Below are positions 1 to 8,987 of a DNA stretch of 64,000 nucleotides, piece by piece. Below the pieces are notes generated by a model. That model ran no database searches. It was not told the origin of the DNA and saw only the letters and a program-made list of their open reading frames with translations. Numbering within the stretch: position 1 is the first letter of the stretch; the number at the start of each line of letters is the position of its first letter. The position numbers were made by a program, and so were the translations under genes. This DNA comes from Pseudomonadota bacterium (GTDB taxonomy: Bacteria > Pseudomonadota > Gammaproteobacteria > Burkholderiales > Burkholderiaceae_C), in assembly GCA_023387335.1 (NCBI GenBank), contig JAEWIF010000026.1, positions 422,590-486,589 of the forward strand, read 5' to 3'.

Positions 1-1
1 G

Positions 2-865
2 GTCACCTCGGTCATCGGCCGCGAGCTGGACAAGACGAAGGAAGTGGCCGCCAGGTACGGCATCGGCCATGCCACCACCGAGCTGGACGAGACCCTGAAG
101 CGTTCCGACGTGGACGCGGTGATCCTGTGCACGCCCACGCAGATGCACGCCGACCAGGCCCAGGCCTGCCTGAAGGCGGGCAAGCACGTGCAGGTGGAGA
201 TCCCCCTGTGCGACAAGCTGGCCGACGGCCGCGCGGTGGTCGAGCTGCAGAAGAAGACCGGCCTGGTGGCCATGTGCGGCCACACCCGCCGCTTCAACCC
301 CAGCCACCAGTTCGTGCGCCGCCGCATCGAGTCGGGCGAGTTCAACATCCAGCAGATGGATGTGCAGACGTACTTCTTCCGCCGCACCAACATGAACGCG
401 CTGGGCCAGGCGCGCAGCTGGACCGACCACCTGCTGTGGCACCACGCCGCGCACACCGTGGACCTGTTCCAGTACCAGACGCGCAGCAAGGTGGTGAAGG
501 CCAACGCGGTGCAGGGGCCGATTCATCCGTCGCTGGGCATCGCGATGGACATGAGCATCCAGCTGAAGGCGGAGAACGGCGCGATCTGCACGCTGTCGCT
601 GTCCTTCAACAACGACGGCCCGCTGGGCACCTTCTTCCGCTACATCGGCGACAGCGCCACCTACATCGCGCGCTACGACGACCTGTTCAACGGCAAGGAC
701 GAGAAGATCGACGTGAGCAAGGTGGACGTGTCCATGAACGGCATCGAGCTGCAGGACCGCGAGTTCGTCGCCGCCATCCGCGAAGGCCGCGAGCCGAACG
801 CCAGCGTGGCGCAGGTGCTGCCGTGCTATGAGGTGCTGGACCAGCTGGAGAAGCAGCTGGGTTGA
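2..865 (+). CDS. pmdC/ligC: 4-carboxy-2-hydroxymuconate-6-semialdehyde dehydrogenase, 5'-truncated by window edge
   Basis: This is a Gfo/Idh/MocA-type NAD(P)-dependent dehydrogenase that oxidises the hemiacetal of 4-carboxy-2-hydroxymuconate semialdehyde to 2-pyrone-4,6-dicarboxylate in the protocatechuate 4,5-cleavage pathway. The frame is open from base 2, so the N-terminal Rossmann glycine motif lies outside the window. About 287 residues remain of a family length near 315-320. The text VILCTPTQMHA, GKHVQVEIPL, GHTRRFNPSHQ, WTDHLLWHHAAHTVDLF and MNGIELQDREF matches LigC of Sphingobium and PmdC of Comamonas closely as I remember them. The ring-cleavage genes pmdAB would be expected upstream. 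The stop overlaps a possible TTG of the next gene, but the real start there is probably further on. Confidence 0.85.
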   Translation, partial: VTSVIGRELDKTKEVAARYGIGHATTELDETLKRSDVDAVILCTPTQMHADQAQACLKAGKHVQVEIPLCDKLADGRAVVELQKKTGLVAMCGHTRRFNPSHQFVRRRIESGEFNIQQMDVQTYFFRRTNMNALGQARSWTDHLLWHHAAHTVDLFQYQTRSKVVKANAVQGPIHPSLGIAMDMSIQLKAENGAICTLSLSFNNDGPLGTFFRYIGDSATYIARYDDLFNGKDEKIDVSKVDVSMNGIELQDREFVAAIREGREPNASVAQVLPCYEVLDQLEKQLG

Positions 866-885
866 GCCCACGAAAGGACAGCGCG

Positions 886-1893
886 ATGCACACCCGCAAG
901 ATCGGCCCCTTCTCCGTCTCCGCCATCGGCCTCGGCTGCATGAACCTCAGCCACGCCTACGGCACGCCGCCGCCGGCGGAGCAGGGCGAGCGGGTGCTGC
1001 TGTCCGCGCTCGACGAGGGCGTGACGCTGATCGACACCGCTGCGCTCTACGGCTTCGGCGCCAACGAGACGCTGGTGGGCCGCGTGCTCAAGCCGCACCG
1101 CAGCCGCTTCACGCTGGCCAGCAAGGGCGGCATGGCCGGCGTGACGGGCGACGACGGCGTGGTGCGCCGCGTGATCGACGGCCGCCCCGAGACGATCCGC
1201 CGCAACTGCGAGGACAGCCTGCGCCGCCTGCAGACCGACGTGATCGACCTCTACTACCTGCACCGCTGGGACAAGAAGGTGCCGATCGAGGACAGCGTGG
1301 GCGCGGTCAGCCGGCTGGTGGAGCAGGGCAAGGTGCGCGCCATCGGTCTGTCGGAGGTGTCGGCCGCGACGATCCGCAAGGCGCACGCGGTGCATCCGAT
1401 CGCCGCGGTGCAGACCGAGTACTCGCTGTGGACCCGCAACCCCGAGATCGCGGTGCTGGACGCCTGCCGCGAGGGTGGCACCGCCTTCGTCGCCTTCAGC
1501 CCGGTGGCGCGCGGCTTCCTGTGCGACGCGCTGCACGACGTGTCCACGCTCGACGCCAAGGACATCCGCCGCAGCATGCCGCGCTTCGAACCCGAGCACT
1601 ACGCGCGCAACCTGAAGCTGCTGCCCGGGTTCAAGGCGCTGGCGCGCGAGGCGGATTGCACGCCGGCCCAGCTGGCGCTGGCCTGGCTGCTGCACAAGCG
1701 CCAGGACATCATCCCGATCCCCGGCACGACCAGCGTGGACCACCTGCGCGAGGACCTCGCGGCCGAGCGCGTGAAGCTGGACGCATCGCTGCTGGAGCGG
1801 CTCGAGGCGCACATCAACCAGCGCACGGTCAGCGGCCATCGGTACGGCGAGCAGGCCCGGCGCGAAGTGGATACCGAAGAGTTTCCCTCCTGA
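886..1893 (+). CDS. Aldo/keto reductase
   Basis: A cytosolic NADPH-dependent aldo/keto reductase of 335 residues, the usual family size. The fold signature and catalytic tetrad are visible: Asp in LIDTAALYG with the following Tyr, Lys in TLASKGG, and His in YYLHRWD. The C-terminal cofactor segment IPGTTSVDHLREDL is also present. The ATG at 886 is chosen because an AAGGA sequence lies about 10 bases upstream; a TTG at 862 would only add a few residues overlapping pmdC. It sits 20 bases behind pmdC in the same direction and so probably belongs to the same transcript, but no specific substrate can be read from the sequence. Confidence 0.85.
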   Translation: MHTRKIGPFSVSAIGLGCMNLSHAYGTPPPAEQGERVLLSALDEGVTLIDTAALYGFGANETLVGRVLKPHRSRFTLASKGGMAGVTGDDGVVRRVIDGRPETIRRNCEDSLRRLQTDVIDLYYLHRWDKKVPIEDSVGAVSRLVEQGKVRAIGLSEVSAATIRKAHAVHPIAAVQTEYSLWTRNPEIAVLDACREGGTAFVAFSPVARGFLCDALHDVSTLDAKDIRRSMPRFEPEHYARNLKLLPGFKALAREADCTPAQLALAWLLHKRQDIIPIPGTTSVDHLREDLAAERVKLDASLLERLEAHINQRTVSGHRYGEQARREVDTEEFPS

Positions 1894-1925
1894 GGAAACC
1901 GGGCGGCGCGGCCTTGCACGAGGCG

Positions 1926-2180
1926 ATGGACGGGCCTATGTCCCGCTGCAACGGCATCCAGGAAGTGACGGCCAAGGGCCAGTGGTGGATGGAGAACCAC
2001 GACGTCCACTCGCTCACGACCGAAGGGCCGTACGTCAACGGCAACCAGTTCGCATTGCAGTTCGCGATCGACGTCACGCCGAAGACGGGCGAGCGCGCCG
2101 GCCAGCGCACGCAGATGACGGAGATGGGCCTCTACACGCTCGAAGGCGGGAAGATCGTCGAGGAGCGGTTCTTCCATTGA
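1926..2180 (+). pseudogene. SnoaL/NTF2-like protein remnant lacking its N-terminal half
   Basis: The frame encodes about 84 residues that match the C-terminal two-thirds of a small SnoaL-like (nuclear transport factor 2 fold) protein: GPMSRCNGIQEV, KGQWWMENHDVHS, EGPYVNGNQFALQF, then GLYTLEGGKIVEERFF at the end. Family members are about 120-130 residues and start with a helix containing the residues that close the cone-shaped pocket; that part is missing. The in-frame sequence before it runs back into the aldo/keto reductase gene in another frame, so the 5' end was probably lost by deletion. An ATG at 1926 could give a short protein, but no ribosome binding site is obvious. Confidence 0.6.
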
Positions 2181-2272
2181 GCGGGTCCGGCGCAAGCGCG
2201 GCTGCCAACGTTGAAGGGGCACACACGGTACGTTCCTACATCGGGCGCGGGGCGCATGTCCTAACTTGGGCC

Positions 2273-2290
2273 TCCGGCAGTTTTGCCGGA
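2273..2290. promoter_or_regulatory. Perfect 7-bp inverted repeat in the katE leader
   Basis: TCCGGCA, loop GTTT, TGCCGGA lies 22 bases upstream of the chosen katE ATG. It may be an mRNA hairpin or an operator half-site pair. There is no T-run, so it is not a convincing terminator. Function unknown. Confidence 0.35.
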
Positions 2291-2312
2291 TCCCTCCTGG
2301 ACCAACCCCTCC

Positions 2313-4730
2313 ATGCCCAAGAACAGCAAGGCTCCGCCGGCGCCGCGCGCCGCCGCGAAATCCGCCGCCCGCAACACCGACAGCGGCCCCGCCCGCGTCT
2401 CGTCCGCGGGCGGTGACCTCCCCGCCGAGAAGGCGGCCCAGACCGAGGCGCTGGCGGCCTCGATGCCCTCCAATCCCACCAAGGCCGCCGAACACGGCTT
2501 CGCCAATGGCGTGAAGCCTCAGCAGGGCGCTTCGTCGCAGCCCGCTTCGCGCCTGCCGCTGGCGAGCACGCTGTCGGAAGCGAACGAATCGGCGAAGGTG
2601 GGCACCACGGCGCCCGAGGGGCGCAACGCGACCATCGCGCCGCTGGACCGGGTGCGGGTCGACTCCGCCGGCCGCGTGCTCACCACCAACCAGGGCGTGC
2701 CGGTCGCCGACAACCAGAACTCGCTGAAGTACGGCACGCGCGGTCCCGCGCTGCTGGAAGACTTCATCCTGCGCGAGAAGATCACCCACTTCGACCACGA
2801 GCGCATCCCCGAGCGGATCGTCCACGCCCGCGGCTCCGGCGCGCACGGCTACTTCGAATGCACCGAGCCGCTGACCGACATCACGCGCGCCGCGCCGTTC
2901 CGCGAGAAGGGCAAGCGCACGCCGGTGTTCGTGCGCTTTTCCACGGTGCAGGGCGAGCGCGGGTCCAAGGACACCGCGCGCGACGTGCGCGGCTTCGCCG
3001 TCAAGTTCTACACCGACGAGGGCAACTGGGACCTGGTGGGCAACAACATGCCGGTGTTCTTCATCCAGGACGCGATGAAGTTCCCGGACCTGGTGCACGC
3101 GGTCAAGCCCGAGCCGCACCACCAGATGCCGCAGGCCGCCAGCGCGCACGACACCTTCTGGGACTTCGTCTCGCTGATGCCCGAGTCCACCCACATGCTG
3201 ATGTGGGTGATGAGCGACCGCGCCATCCCGCGCAGCTTCGCCACCATGCAGGGCTTCGGCGTGCACACCTTCCGCATGGTCAACGACCGCGGCGAGTCGG
3301 TGTTCGTCAAGTTCCACTGGTCGCCCGTGGCGGGCACGCACTCGCTGGTGTGGGACGAGGCGGTGAAGATCTCCGGCGCCGACCCGGACTTCCACCGCCG
3401 CGACCTGTGGGAGCGCATCGAGGCCGGCGCCTATCCCGAATACGAACTGGCGCTGCAGGTGTTCACCGAGGAGCAGGCCGAGCAGTTCAGCTTCGACATC
3501 CTGGACGCCACCAAGATCGTGCCGGAGGAACTGGTGCCGCTGCGCAAGGTCGGCCGCATGGTGCTGGACCGCAACCCGGACAACTTCTTCGCCGAGACCG
3601 AGCAGGTGGCGTTCTGCGCCGCGCACATCATCCCGGGCATCGACTTCTCCAACGACCCGCTGCTGGCCGGGCGCATCCACTCGTACGTGGACACGCAGAT
3701 CACGCGGCTGGGCGGGCCGAACTTCCACGAGATCCCGATCAACGCGCCGGTGGCCGAGGTGCACAACAACCAGCGCGACGGCTTCCACCGCCAGGCGATC
3801 CCGCGCGGGCGGGTGTCGTACGAGCCGAATTCGCTCGCCGGCGGCTGCCCGTTCCAGGCCGGCGCGCAGGGCTTCGTGTCGGTGCCCGCGCGCATCCGCG
3901 CCGAGGAGGAGCAGGGCAAGGTGCGCGCCAAGCCGGAGAAGTTTGCCGACCACTACACGCAGGCGCGGCTCTTCTTCGAGAGCCAGACGCCGGTGGAGCA
4001 GGACCACATCGCGAACGCCTTCCGCTTCGAGCTGTCCAAGGTGACCGTTCCGGCGATCCGCGAGCGCATGGTCGCATCGCTGCGCAACGCGTCGGAGGAA
4101 CTGGCGATGAAGGTCGCGGAAGGGCTCGGCATGGAACTGCCGGAACCCATGGAGCGCGCGCTGCCGCAACCGGCGAAGCCCGAGGTGGAACGCTCGCCCT
4201 CGCTGTCGCTGATGGCGCGGCCCGGCAACGGCTCGATCCGCGGCCGCAAGATCGCGCTGCTGGTGGCGGCCGGCGTGGAAGCGGAGTCGCTGCTGAAGGT
4301 GCAGGAAGCGCTGGTGTCGGAAGGCGCGGTGGCGCGCCTGGTCGGCCCGCGCATCGGCCGGTTTACCGCCGCCGACGGATCGATCGTCGACGCCGACGCC
4401 TCGCTGGAGAACGAGCCCGGTTTCCTGTTCGACGCGCTGGTGCTGCCCGACGGCGAGCAGGCGGTCGCGGCCCTGGGCGGTGACGGCCACACCATGGAGT
4501 TCATCAAGGACCAGTACCGGCACTGCAAGGCCATCCTGGCGCTCGGCGCCTCGCAGCTGCTGATGGCGCGCACGGGGCTGCCGGTGGCGCTGGACAAGGC
4601 GCAGTCGCAGGGCAACACGGGCGTGTTCTTCGCCGATGCGGAGGAAGCGGCGACGGCCACCGTCGCCTTCATCGGCGCCGTGGCGCGCCACCGCCATTTC
4701 GGCCGCGAAACCGATCCGCCGATGCTGTAA
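2313..4730 (+). CDS. katE: Large-subunit (clade 2) catalase HPII
   Basis: Haem catalase that breaks hydrogen peroxide into water and oxygen in the cytoplasm. At 805 residues it is of the large-subunit class, with a basic, disordered-looking N-terminal tail, the catalase barrel (about residues 120-600) and a C-terminal DJ-1/PfpI-like class I amidotransferase fold domain (about 640-805, beginning GRKIALLVAAGVEAESL). The distal His lies in IVHARGSGAHGYFE, the active-site Asn in GNNMPVFFIQDA, and the proximal haem-ligand Tyr in RIHSYVDTQ. The ATG at 2313 is preferred over a TTG at 2283. The hemerythrin gene follows 22 bases later, probably in the same oxidative-stress transcript. Confidence 0.95.
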   Translation: MPKNSKAPPAPRAAAKSAARNTDSGPARVSSAGGDLPAEKAAQTEALAASMPSNPTKAAEHGFANGVKPQQGASSQPASRLPLASTLSEANESAKVGTTAPEGRNATIAPLDRVRVDSAGRVLTTNQGVPVADNQNSLKYGTRGPALLEDFILREKITHFDHERIPERIVHARGSGAHGYFECTEPLTDITRAAPFREKGKRTPVFVRFSTVQGERGSKDTARDVRGFAVKFYTDEGNWDLVGNNMPVFFIQDAMKFPDLVHAVKPEPHHQMPQAASAHDTFWDFVSLMPESTHMLMWVMSDRAIPRSFATMQGFGVHTFRMVNDRGESVFVKFHWSPVAGTHSLVWDEAVKISGADPDFHRRDLWERIEAGAYPEYELALQVFTEEQAEQFSFDILDATKIVPEELVPLRKVGRMVLDRNPDNFFAETEQVAFCAAHIIPGIDFSNDPLLAGRIHSYVDTQITRLGGPNFHEIPINAPVAEVHNNQRDGFHRQAIPRGRVSYEPNSLAGGCPFQAGAQGFVSVPARIRAEEEQGKVRAKPEKFADHYTQARLFFESQTPVEQDHIANAFRFELSKVTVPAIRERMVASLRNASEELAMKVAEGLGMELPEPMERALPQPAKPEVERSPSLSLMARPGNGSIRGRKIALLVAAGVEAESLLKVQEALVSEGAVARLVGPRIGRFTAADGSIVDADASLENEPGFLFDALVLPDGEQAVAALGGDGHTMEFIKDQYRHCKAILALGASQLLMARTGLPVALDKAQSQGNTGVFFADAEEAATATVAFIGAVARHRHFGRETDPPML

Positions 4731-4752
4731 CCCCTTCCAGGAGACTTCGAAA

Positions 4753-5235
4753 ATGCTTTCCATGCACGCAATGGACGCCTGCGAACTGCTCGACGCCGAC
4801 CATCTCGCGGTCAAGCACCTGTTCGTCGACTACGCGCGGCTGGCCATGGCCGCGCCCGAGGGCAGCGGCGCCGAACGGCGCGAGCTGGCAGACCGCATCT
4901 GCCGGGAGCTGACGGTGCACGCGCAGATCGAGGAGGAGCTGTTCTACCCGGCGCTGCAACGAGCGCGCCGCGAGGCCGGCAGCCTGCTCGAGGATGCGAA
5001 GCGCGAGCACCAGCAGGCCAAGGACCTGGTCGCGAAGATCGAGTCGTACGGCGAGCCGGACCCGCAGCTGGACGCGCTGGTGGCGCGGCTGGCGGCAATG
5101 ATCGAGCACCACGTGAAGGAGGAGCGCACCGGGCTGTTCCCGATGGCGCGCACCTCGGGACTGGACCTGTCGGCGCTGGCGGACGAGCTGCGGGCGCGGC
5201 AGGAGCAGTTGATGCCGGCCGCCACGGCGGCCTGA
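4753..5235 (+). CDS. Hemerythrin HHE-domain protein
   Basis: A 160-residue cytosolic four-helix protein with the spaced His and Glu residues of a hemerythrin-like di-iron site: DADHLAVKHLF, HAQIEEELFYPAL, KREHQQAKDL and MIEHHVKEERTGLFP. Bacterial proteins of this kind bind oxygen or handle iron and oxidative or nitrosative stress; the exact role here is not known. The start is supported by CAGGAGAC about 10 bases upstream. Its position right after katE supports a stress role. It converges on the next gene with only four bases between stops. Confidence 0.85.
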   Translation: MLSMHAMDACELLDADHLAVKHLFVDYARLAMAAPEGSGAERRELADRICRELTVHAQIEEELFYPALQRARREAGSLLEDAKREHQQAKDLVAKIESYGEPDPQLDALVARLAAMIEHHVKEERTGLFPMARTSGLDLSALADELRARQEQLMPAATAA

Positions 5236-5239
5236 AGTC

Positions 5240-6145
5240 TCAGGGCTGGTCGGGCTGGGCCGTCTGCGCGACGGGCCTCGGCAATCGGCGCTCGCCGTGC
5301 AGCACCACGATGCCCGCGCCCACCAGCAGCGCGATGCCGGCCCACGCCAGCGCGTTGGGCACGTCGCCCCAGACGAGGAAGCCGAGCACCAGCGCGAACA
5401 GCAGGCCGGTGTAGCGGAAGGGCGCGACCAGGCTCATCTCACCCGAACGCATCGCCACCGTCAGCAGGTAGTAGCCGCCGCTCAGGAACACGCTGGCCGC
5501 GGCCAGCAGCCCGAGTTGCTGCGCGTTGACCGGCTGCCAGTCGCGCGCCACCAGCCCGAACACGCCGGCCAGCAGCGTGACGGCGATCGCGGTGCTCAGG
5601 GTGATGATGATCGACGGGATGCGCGCGGCGATGGTGCGCGTGGTGAGATCGCGGCTCGCGTGCAGCAGCGTGCCGCCCAGGCAGAGCAGGGCGTAGGCGT
5701 TGAAGCCCGCCGCGGTGGGCTGCACCACCAGCAGCACGCCGGCGAAGCCGGTGGCCAGCGCGGCCCAGCGCCGCGGGCCCACCTTCTCGGAAAAGCCGAT
5801 CACCGCGAACAGCGTGATGAACAGCGGCGTCGCCATGTTGATCGCGGTGGCGTTGGCCAGCGGCAGGTGGAACAGCGACGTGAGGTACGTCATCGTCGCG
5901 AAGGCGTCGAAGCCGGCGCGCACCAGCACGCGCCGCTCGCGCAGCGCGCCCAGGTGGCCGGTGGCGCGCATCGCATGCGCGATGGCCAGCACCAGCACGA
6001 TGGCGAACAGGCCGCGGATGAAGATCAGCTGCGAGCCCGGCAGCGTCTGGCTCACGTACTTCACCAGCGAGTCGTTGGTGACGAAGCTGGCCATGCCGGC
6101 CGACATGGCCAGCACGCCGCGGCGGTTGGCGGCGAGGGCGGTCAA
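5240..6145 (-). CDS. EamA-family (DMT superfamily) transporter
   Basis: An inner-membrane metabolite exporter of about 301 residues with roughly ten hydrophobic segments in two EamA repeats. Recognisable pieces are SLVKYVSQTLPGSQLIFIRGLFA in the first repeat and PFRYTGLLFALVLGFLVWGDVPN in the second. No ATG lies at the natural N-terminus. A TTG at 6145 forms a TTGA overlap with the stop of the upstream gene, which suggests coupled translation; an ATG at 6106 is the alternative start. Substrate cannot be assigned. Confidence 0.8.
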   Translation of the reverse strand: MTALAANRRGVLAMSAGMASFVTNDSLVKYVSQTLPGSQLIFIRGLFAIVLVLAIAHAMRATGHLGALRERRVLVRAGFDAFATMTYLTSLFHLPLANATAINMATPLFITLFAVIGFSEKVGPRRWAALATGFAGVLLVVQPTAAGFNAYALLCLGGTLLHASRDLTTRTIAARIPSIIITLSTAIAVTLLAGVFGLVARDWQPVNAQQLGLLAAASVFLSGGYYLLTVAMRSGEMSLVAPFRYTGLLFALVLGFLVWGDVPNALAWAGIALLVGAGIVVLHGERRLPRPVAQTAQPDQP

Positions 6146-6759
6146 TGCCGGTGGTTGCCGGCCGCGGGGATGGACGACATCAGCCGGTCGGTGAGGGCGA
6201 TGGCCATCGCCGACAGCAGGAAGGTGATGTGGATCACGGTCTGCGCGATCAGCACCTTGTCGGTGTAGTTGTCCGCGTTGATGAAGGTCTTGAGCAGGTG
6301 GATCGAGCTGATGCCGATGATGGCGGTGGCCAGCTTCACCTTCAGCACCGAGGCGTTCACGTGGCTCAGCCATTCGGGCTGGTCGGGGTGGCCTTCCAGG
6401 TTCATGCGGCTGACGAAGGTTTCGTAGCCGCCGACGATCACCATGATCAGCAGGTTGGAGATCATCACCACGTCGATCAGCGCCAGCACCACCAGCATGA
6501 TCACCGTCTCGTTCAGCGTGTTGATCGGCGCCGTGGTCTTGTAGCCGATGCTGGTGATGAGCTGCTGCAGCGCGGTCTGGCTGCCGAACGCGGCCTCCAG
6601 CAGGTGCACCAGCTCCACCCAGAAGTGATAGACGTAGACGGCTTGCGCGGCGATCAGGCCCAGGTACAGCGGCAGCTGCAGCCAGCGGCTGGCGAAGATC
6701 AGGTTCGGCAGGGGACGAAGCGGCGAGCTGCTGCTCTGGAGGGGATTCGGGTTGGCCAT
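6142..6759 (-). CDS. UPF0114/TIGR00645 (YqhA-like) membrane protein
   Basis: A 205-residue inner-membrane protein with four predicted membrane segments (near residues 27-50, 85-115, 145-165 and 175-195). The text FASRWLQLPLYLGL near the N-terminus and NETVIMLVVLALIDVVMISNLLIMVIVGGYETFVS in the middle is diagnostic of the UPF0114 family, whose function is not established. It is the first gene of a two-gene unit with the EamA transporter. It is divergent from acs, with about 150 bases between the two starts. Confidence 0.85.
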   Translation of the reverse strand: MANPNPLQSSSSPLRPLPNLIFASRWLQLPLYLGLIAAQAVYVYHFWVELVHLLEAAFGSQTALQQLITSIGYKTTAPINTLNETVIMLVVLALIDVVMISNLLIMVIVGGYETFVSRMNLEGHPDQPEWLSHVNASVLKVKLATAIIGISSIHLLKTFINADNYTDKVLIAQTVIHITFLLSAMAIALTDRLMSSIPAAGNHRH

Positions 6760-6911
6760 GGAGGGGTGGGAAGTCCGGCGCGATTGTAGTTTTGCGCCCG
6801 TGCCAGCTCCGCCGTGGGCGCGGGGAATTTTGTAAGCTGGGAGCCAGTCAGACGAATGTAAGTGGCTCGGCCGACAGTACGCCGCGATCCAAACCCTAGC
6901 CGGAGACAAGC

Positions 6912-8897
6912 ATGAGCGCCATCGAATCGGTCCTGGTCGAAAACCGCGTGTTCCCCCCGTCCGAAGCCGCCACGCGTGGCGCGCGGATCGCCGGCATGGC
7001 GGCCTACGAGGCGCTGTGCAAGGAAGCGGAGCAGGACTTCGAGGGCTTCTGGGCCCGGCTGGCCCGCGAGAACGTGCAGTGGACCAAGCCGTTCACGAAG
7101 ACGCTGGACGAGTCGAAGGCGCCGTTCTACAAGTGGTTCGAGGACGGCGAGCTCAACGCCAGCGCCAACTGCCTGGACAGGCACGTCGGCACCCCCGTCG
7201 AGAACAAGACCGCCATCGTATTCGAGGCCGACGACGGCGCGGTGACGACGGTGACCTACAAGGAGCTGCTGGCGCGCGTCGGCCGCTTCGCCAACGCGCT
7301 CAAGGCGCAGGGCATCCGCAAGGGCGACCGCGTCATCGTCTACATGCCGATGACGATCGACGGCGTGGTGGCCATGCAGGCCTGCGCGCGCATCGGCGCC
7401 ACCCACAGCGTGGTGTTCGGCGGCTTCTCGGCCAAGGCGCTGAACGAACGCATCATCGACGCCGGCGCGGTGGCGGTGATCACCGCCAACTACCAGATGC
7501 GCGGCGGCAAGGAGCTGCCGCTCAAGGCCATCGTCGACGAGGCCATCGACATGGGCGGCTGCGACACGCTCAAGGCGGTGCTGGTCTACATGCGCACGCC
7601 CACGGCCTGCAACATGGTGGCGGGCCGCGACAAGACGTTCGAAGAAGTCCTCGAGGGCCAGCCGGACCAGTGCGCTCCGGTGCCGGTGAACGCCGAGCAT
7701 CCGCTGTTCGTGCTCTACACCTCCGGTTCCACCGGCAAGCCCAAGGGCGTGCAGCACTCCACCGGCGGCTACCTGCTGTGGGCCAAGCTCACCATGGACT
7801 GGACGTTCGACCTGCGCCCGGACGACGTGTTCTGGTGCACCGCCGACATCGGCTGGATCACCGGCCACACCTACGTGGCCTACGGGCCGCTGGCCGCGGG
7901 CGCCACGCAGGTGATGTTCGAAGGCATCCCGACGTACCCGAACGCCGGCCGCTTCTGGCAGATGATCGAGAAGCACAAGGTGACGGTGTTCTACACGGCG
8001 CCGACGGCCATCCGCTCGCTGATCAAGGCCGCCGAGACCGACGAGAAGGTGCATCCGAAGAACTGGAACCTGTCGTCGCTGCGCATCCTGGGCAGCGTGG
8101 GCGAGCCGATCAATCCGGAAGCCTGGATGTGGTACCACCGGAACGTGGGCGGCGAGCGCTGCCCGATCGTCGACACCTTCTGGCAGACCGAGACGGGCGG
8201 CCACGTCATCACCCCGCTGCCGGGCGCCACGCCGCTGGTGCCGGGCTCGTGCACGCTGCCGCTGCCGGGGATCATGGCCGCCATCGTCGACGAGACCGGC
8301 AAGGACATCCCGAACGGCGCGGGCGGCATGCTGGTGATCAAGCGGCCCTGGCCTTCGATGATCCGCACCATCTGGGGCGACCCGGAGCGGTTCAAGAAGA
8401 GCTACTTCCCCGAGGAGATGGGCGGCAGGCTGTACCTGGCCGGCGACGGCGCGGTGCGCGACGCCCAGCGCGGCTACTTCCGCATCACGGGCCGCATCGA
8501 CGACGTGCTGAACGTCTCCGGCCACCGGCTGGGCACGATGGAGATCGAATCGGCGCTGGTGTCCAAGACCGACCTGGTGGCCGAGGCCGCGGTCGTGGGG
8601 CGCCCCGACGACCTGACCGGCGAGGCGGTCTGCGCCTTCGTCGTGCTCAAGCGCCCGCGCCCGACCGGCGAAGAGGCCAAGCAGATCGCCACCGAGCTGC
8701 GCAACTGGGTCGCCAAGGAGATCGGCCCGATCGCCAAGCCCAAGGACATCCGCTTCGGCGACAACCTGCCCAAGACCCGCAGCGGCAAGATCATGCGGCG
8801 CTTGTTGCGCAGCATCGCGAAGGGGGAGGCGATCACGCAGGACACGTCGACGCTGGAGAACCCTGCCATCCTCGAACAGCTCGCTCAGAAAAACTGA
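6912..8897 (+). CDS. acs: Acetyl-coenzyme A synthetase
   Basis: AMP-forming acetate:CoA ligase that activates acetate (and probably propionate) in the cytoplasm. Length 661 residues is typical. The ATP-binding P-loop is YTSGSTGKPKGV (about residue 270), the adenylate-binding segment is FWQTETGG (about 422), the hinge region is GRIDDVLNVSGHRLGT, and the C-terminal regulatory lysine that is acetylated in homologues sits in TRSGKIMRR. GGAGAC stands 7 bases before the ATG. It is followed by a repeat arm and a strong bidirectional terminator. Confidence 0.95.
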   Translation: MSAIESVLVENRVFPPSEAATRGARIAGMAAYEALCKEAEQDFEGFWARLARENVQWTKPFTKTLDESKAPFYKWFEDGELNASANCLDRHVGTPVENKTAIVFEADDGAVTTVTYKELLARVGRFANALKAQGIRKGDRVIVYMPMTIDGVVAMQACARIGATHSVVFGGFSAKALNERIIDAGAVAVITANYQMRGGKELPLKAIVDEAIDMGGCDTLKAVLVYMRTPTACNMVAGRDKTFEEVLEGQPDQCAPVPVNAEHPLFVLYTSGSTGKPKGVQHSTGGYLLWAKLTMDWTFDLRPDDVFWCTADIGWITGHTYVAYGPLAAGATQVMFEGIPTYPNAGRFWQMIEKHKVTVFYTAPTAIRSLIKAAETDEKVHPKNWNLSSLRILGSVGEPINPEAWMWYHRNVGGERCPIVDTFWQTETGGHVITPLPGATPLVPGSCTLPLPGIMAAIVDETGKDIPNGAGGMLVIKRPWPSMIRTIWGDPERFKKSYFPEEMGGRLYLAGDGAVRDAQRGYFRITGRIDDVLNVSGHRLGTMEIESALVSKTDLVAEAAVVGRPDDLTGEAVCAFVVLKRPRPTGEEAKQIATELRNWVAKEIGPIAKPKDIRFGDNLPKTRSGKIMRRLLRSIAKGEAITQDTSTLENPAILEQLAQKN

Positions 8898-8904
8898 GAA
8901 GCTC

Positions 8905-8931
8905 GTCATTCCCGCGAAGGCGGGGATCCAG
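8905..8931. repeat. Dispersed 27-nt repeat, solo arm
   Basis: One arm of a repeat family seen at five places in this window, beginning GTCATTCCCGCGAAGGCGGG and ending ATCCAG. The arm itself contains a small hairpin (CCCGC-GAAG-GCGGG). Here it is alone, 8 bases after the acs stop. Other copies are at 28094-28180, 40683-40769, 46883-46969 and 54101-54127. Confidence 0.85.
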
Positions 8932-8943
8932 TGCTTCCAAAAC

Positions 8944-8969
8944 AAAAGGCCCGCATCCGCGGGCCTTTT
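8944..8969. terminator. Bidirectional intrinsic terminator between acs and cytochrome c
   Basis: A perfect 11-bp stem (AAAAGGCCCGC / GCGGGCCTTTT) with the four-base loop ATCC. The A-run and T-run on both sides let it end transcription of acs from the left and of the cytochrome c gene from the right. Confidence 0.9.
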
Positions 8970-8987
8970 GCCTGTCCGTGATTCGAC

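Noticed and set aside
828..2180. One long plus-strand frame across the aldo/keto reductase gene as a fusion protein
   Set aside because: Only the last 84 codons look like a protein family; the rest is an out-of-frame reading of the reductase gene.
1599..4814. Long open frame on the minus strand opposite katE
   Set aside because: It is the antisense of a clear catalase gene; the translation is His/Arg/Gly/Val-rich low-complexity text without family motifs, as expected from high-GC codon bias.
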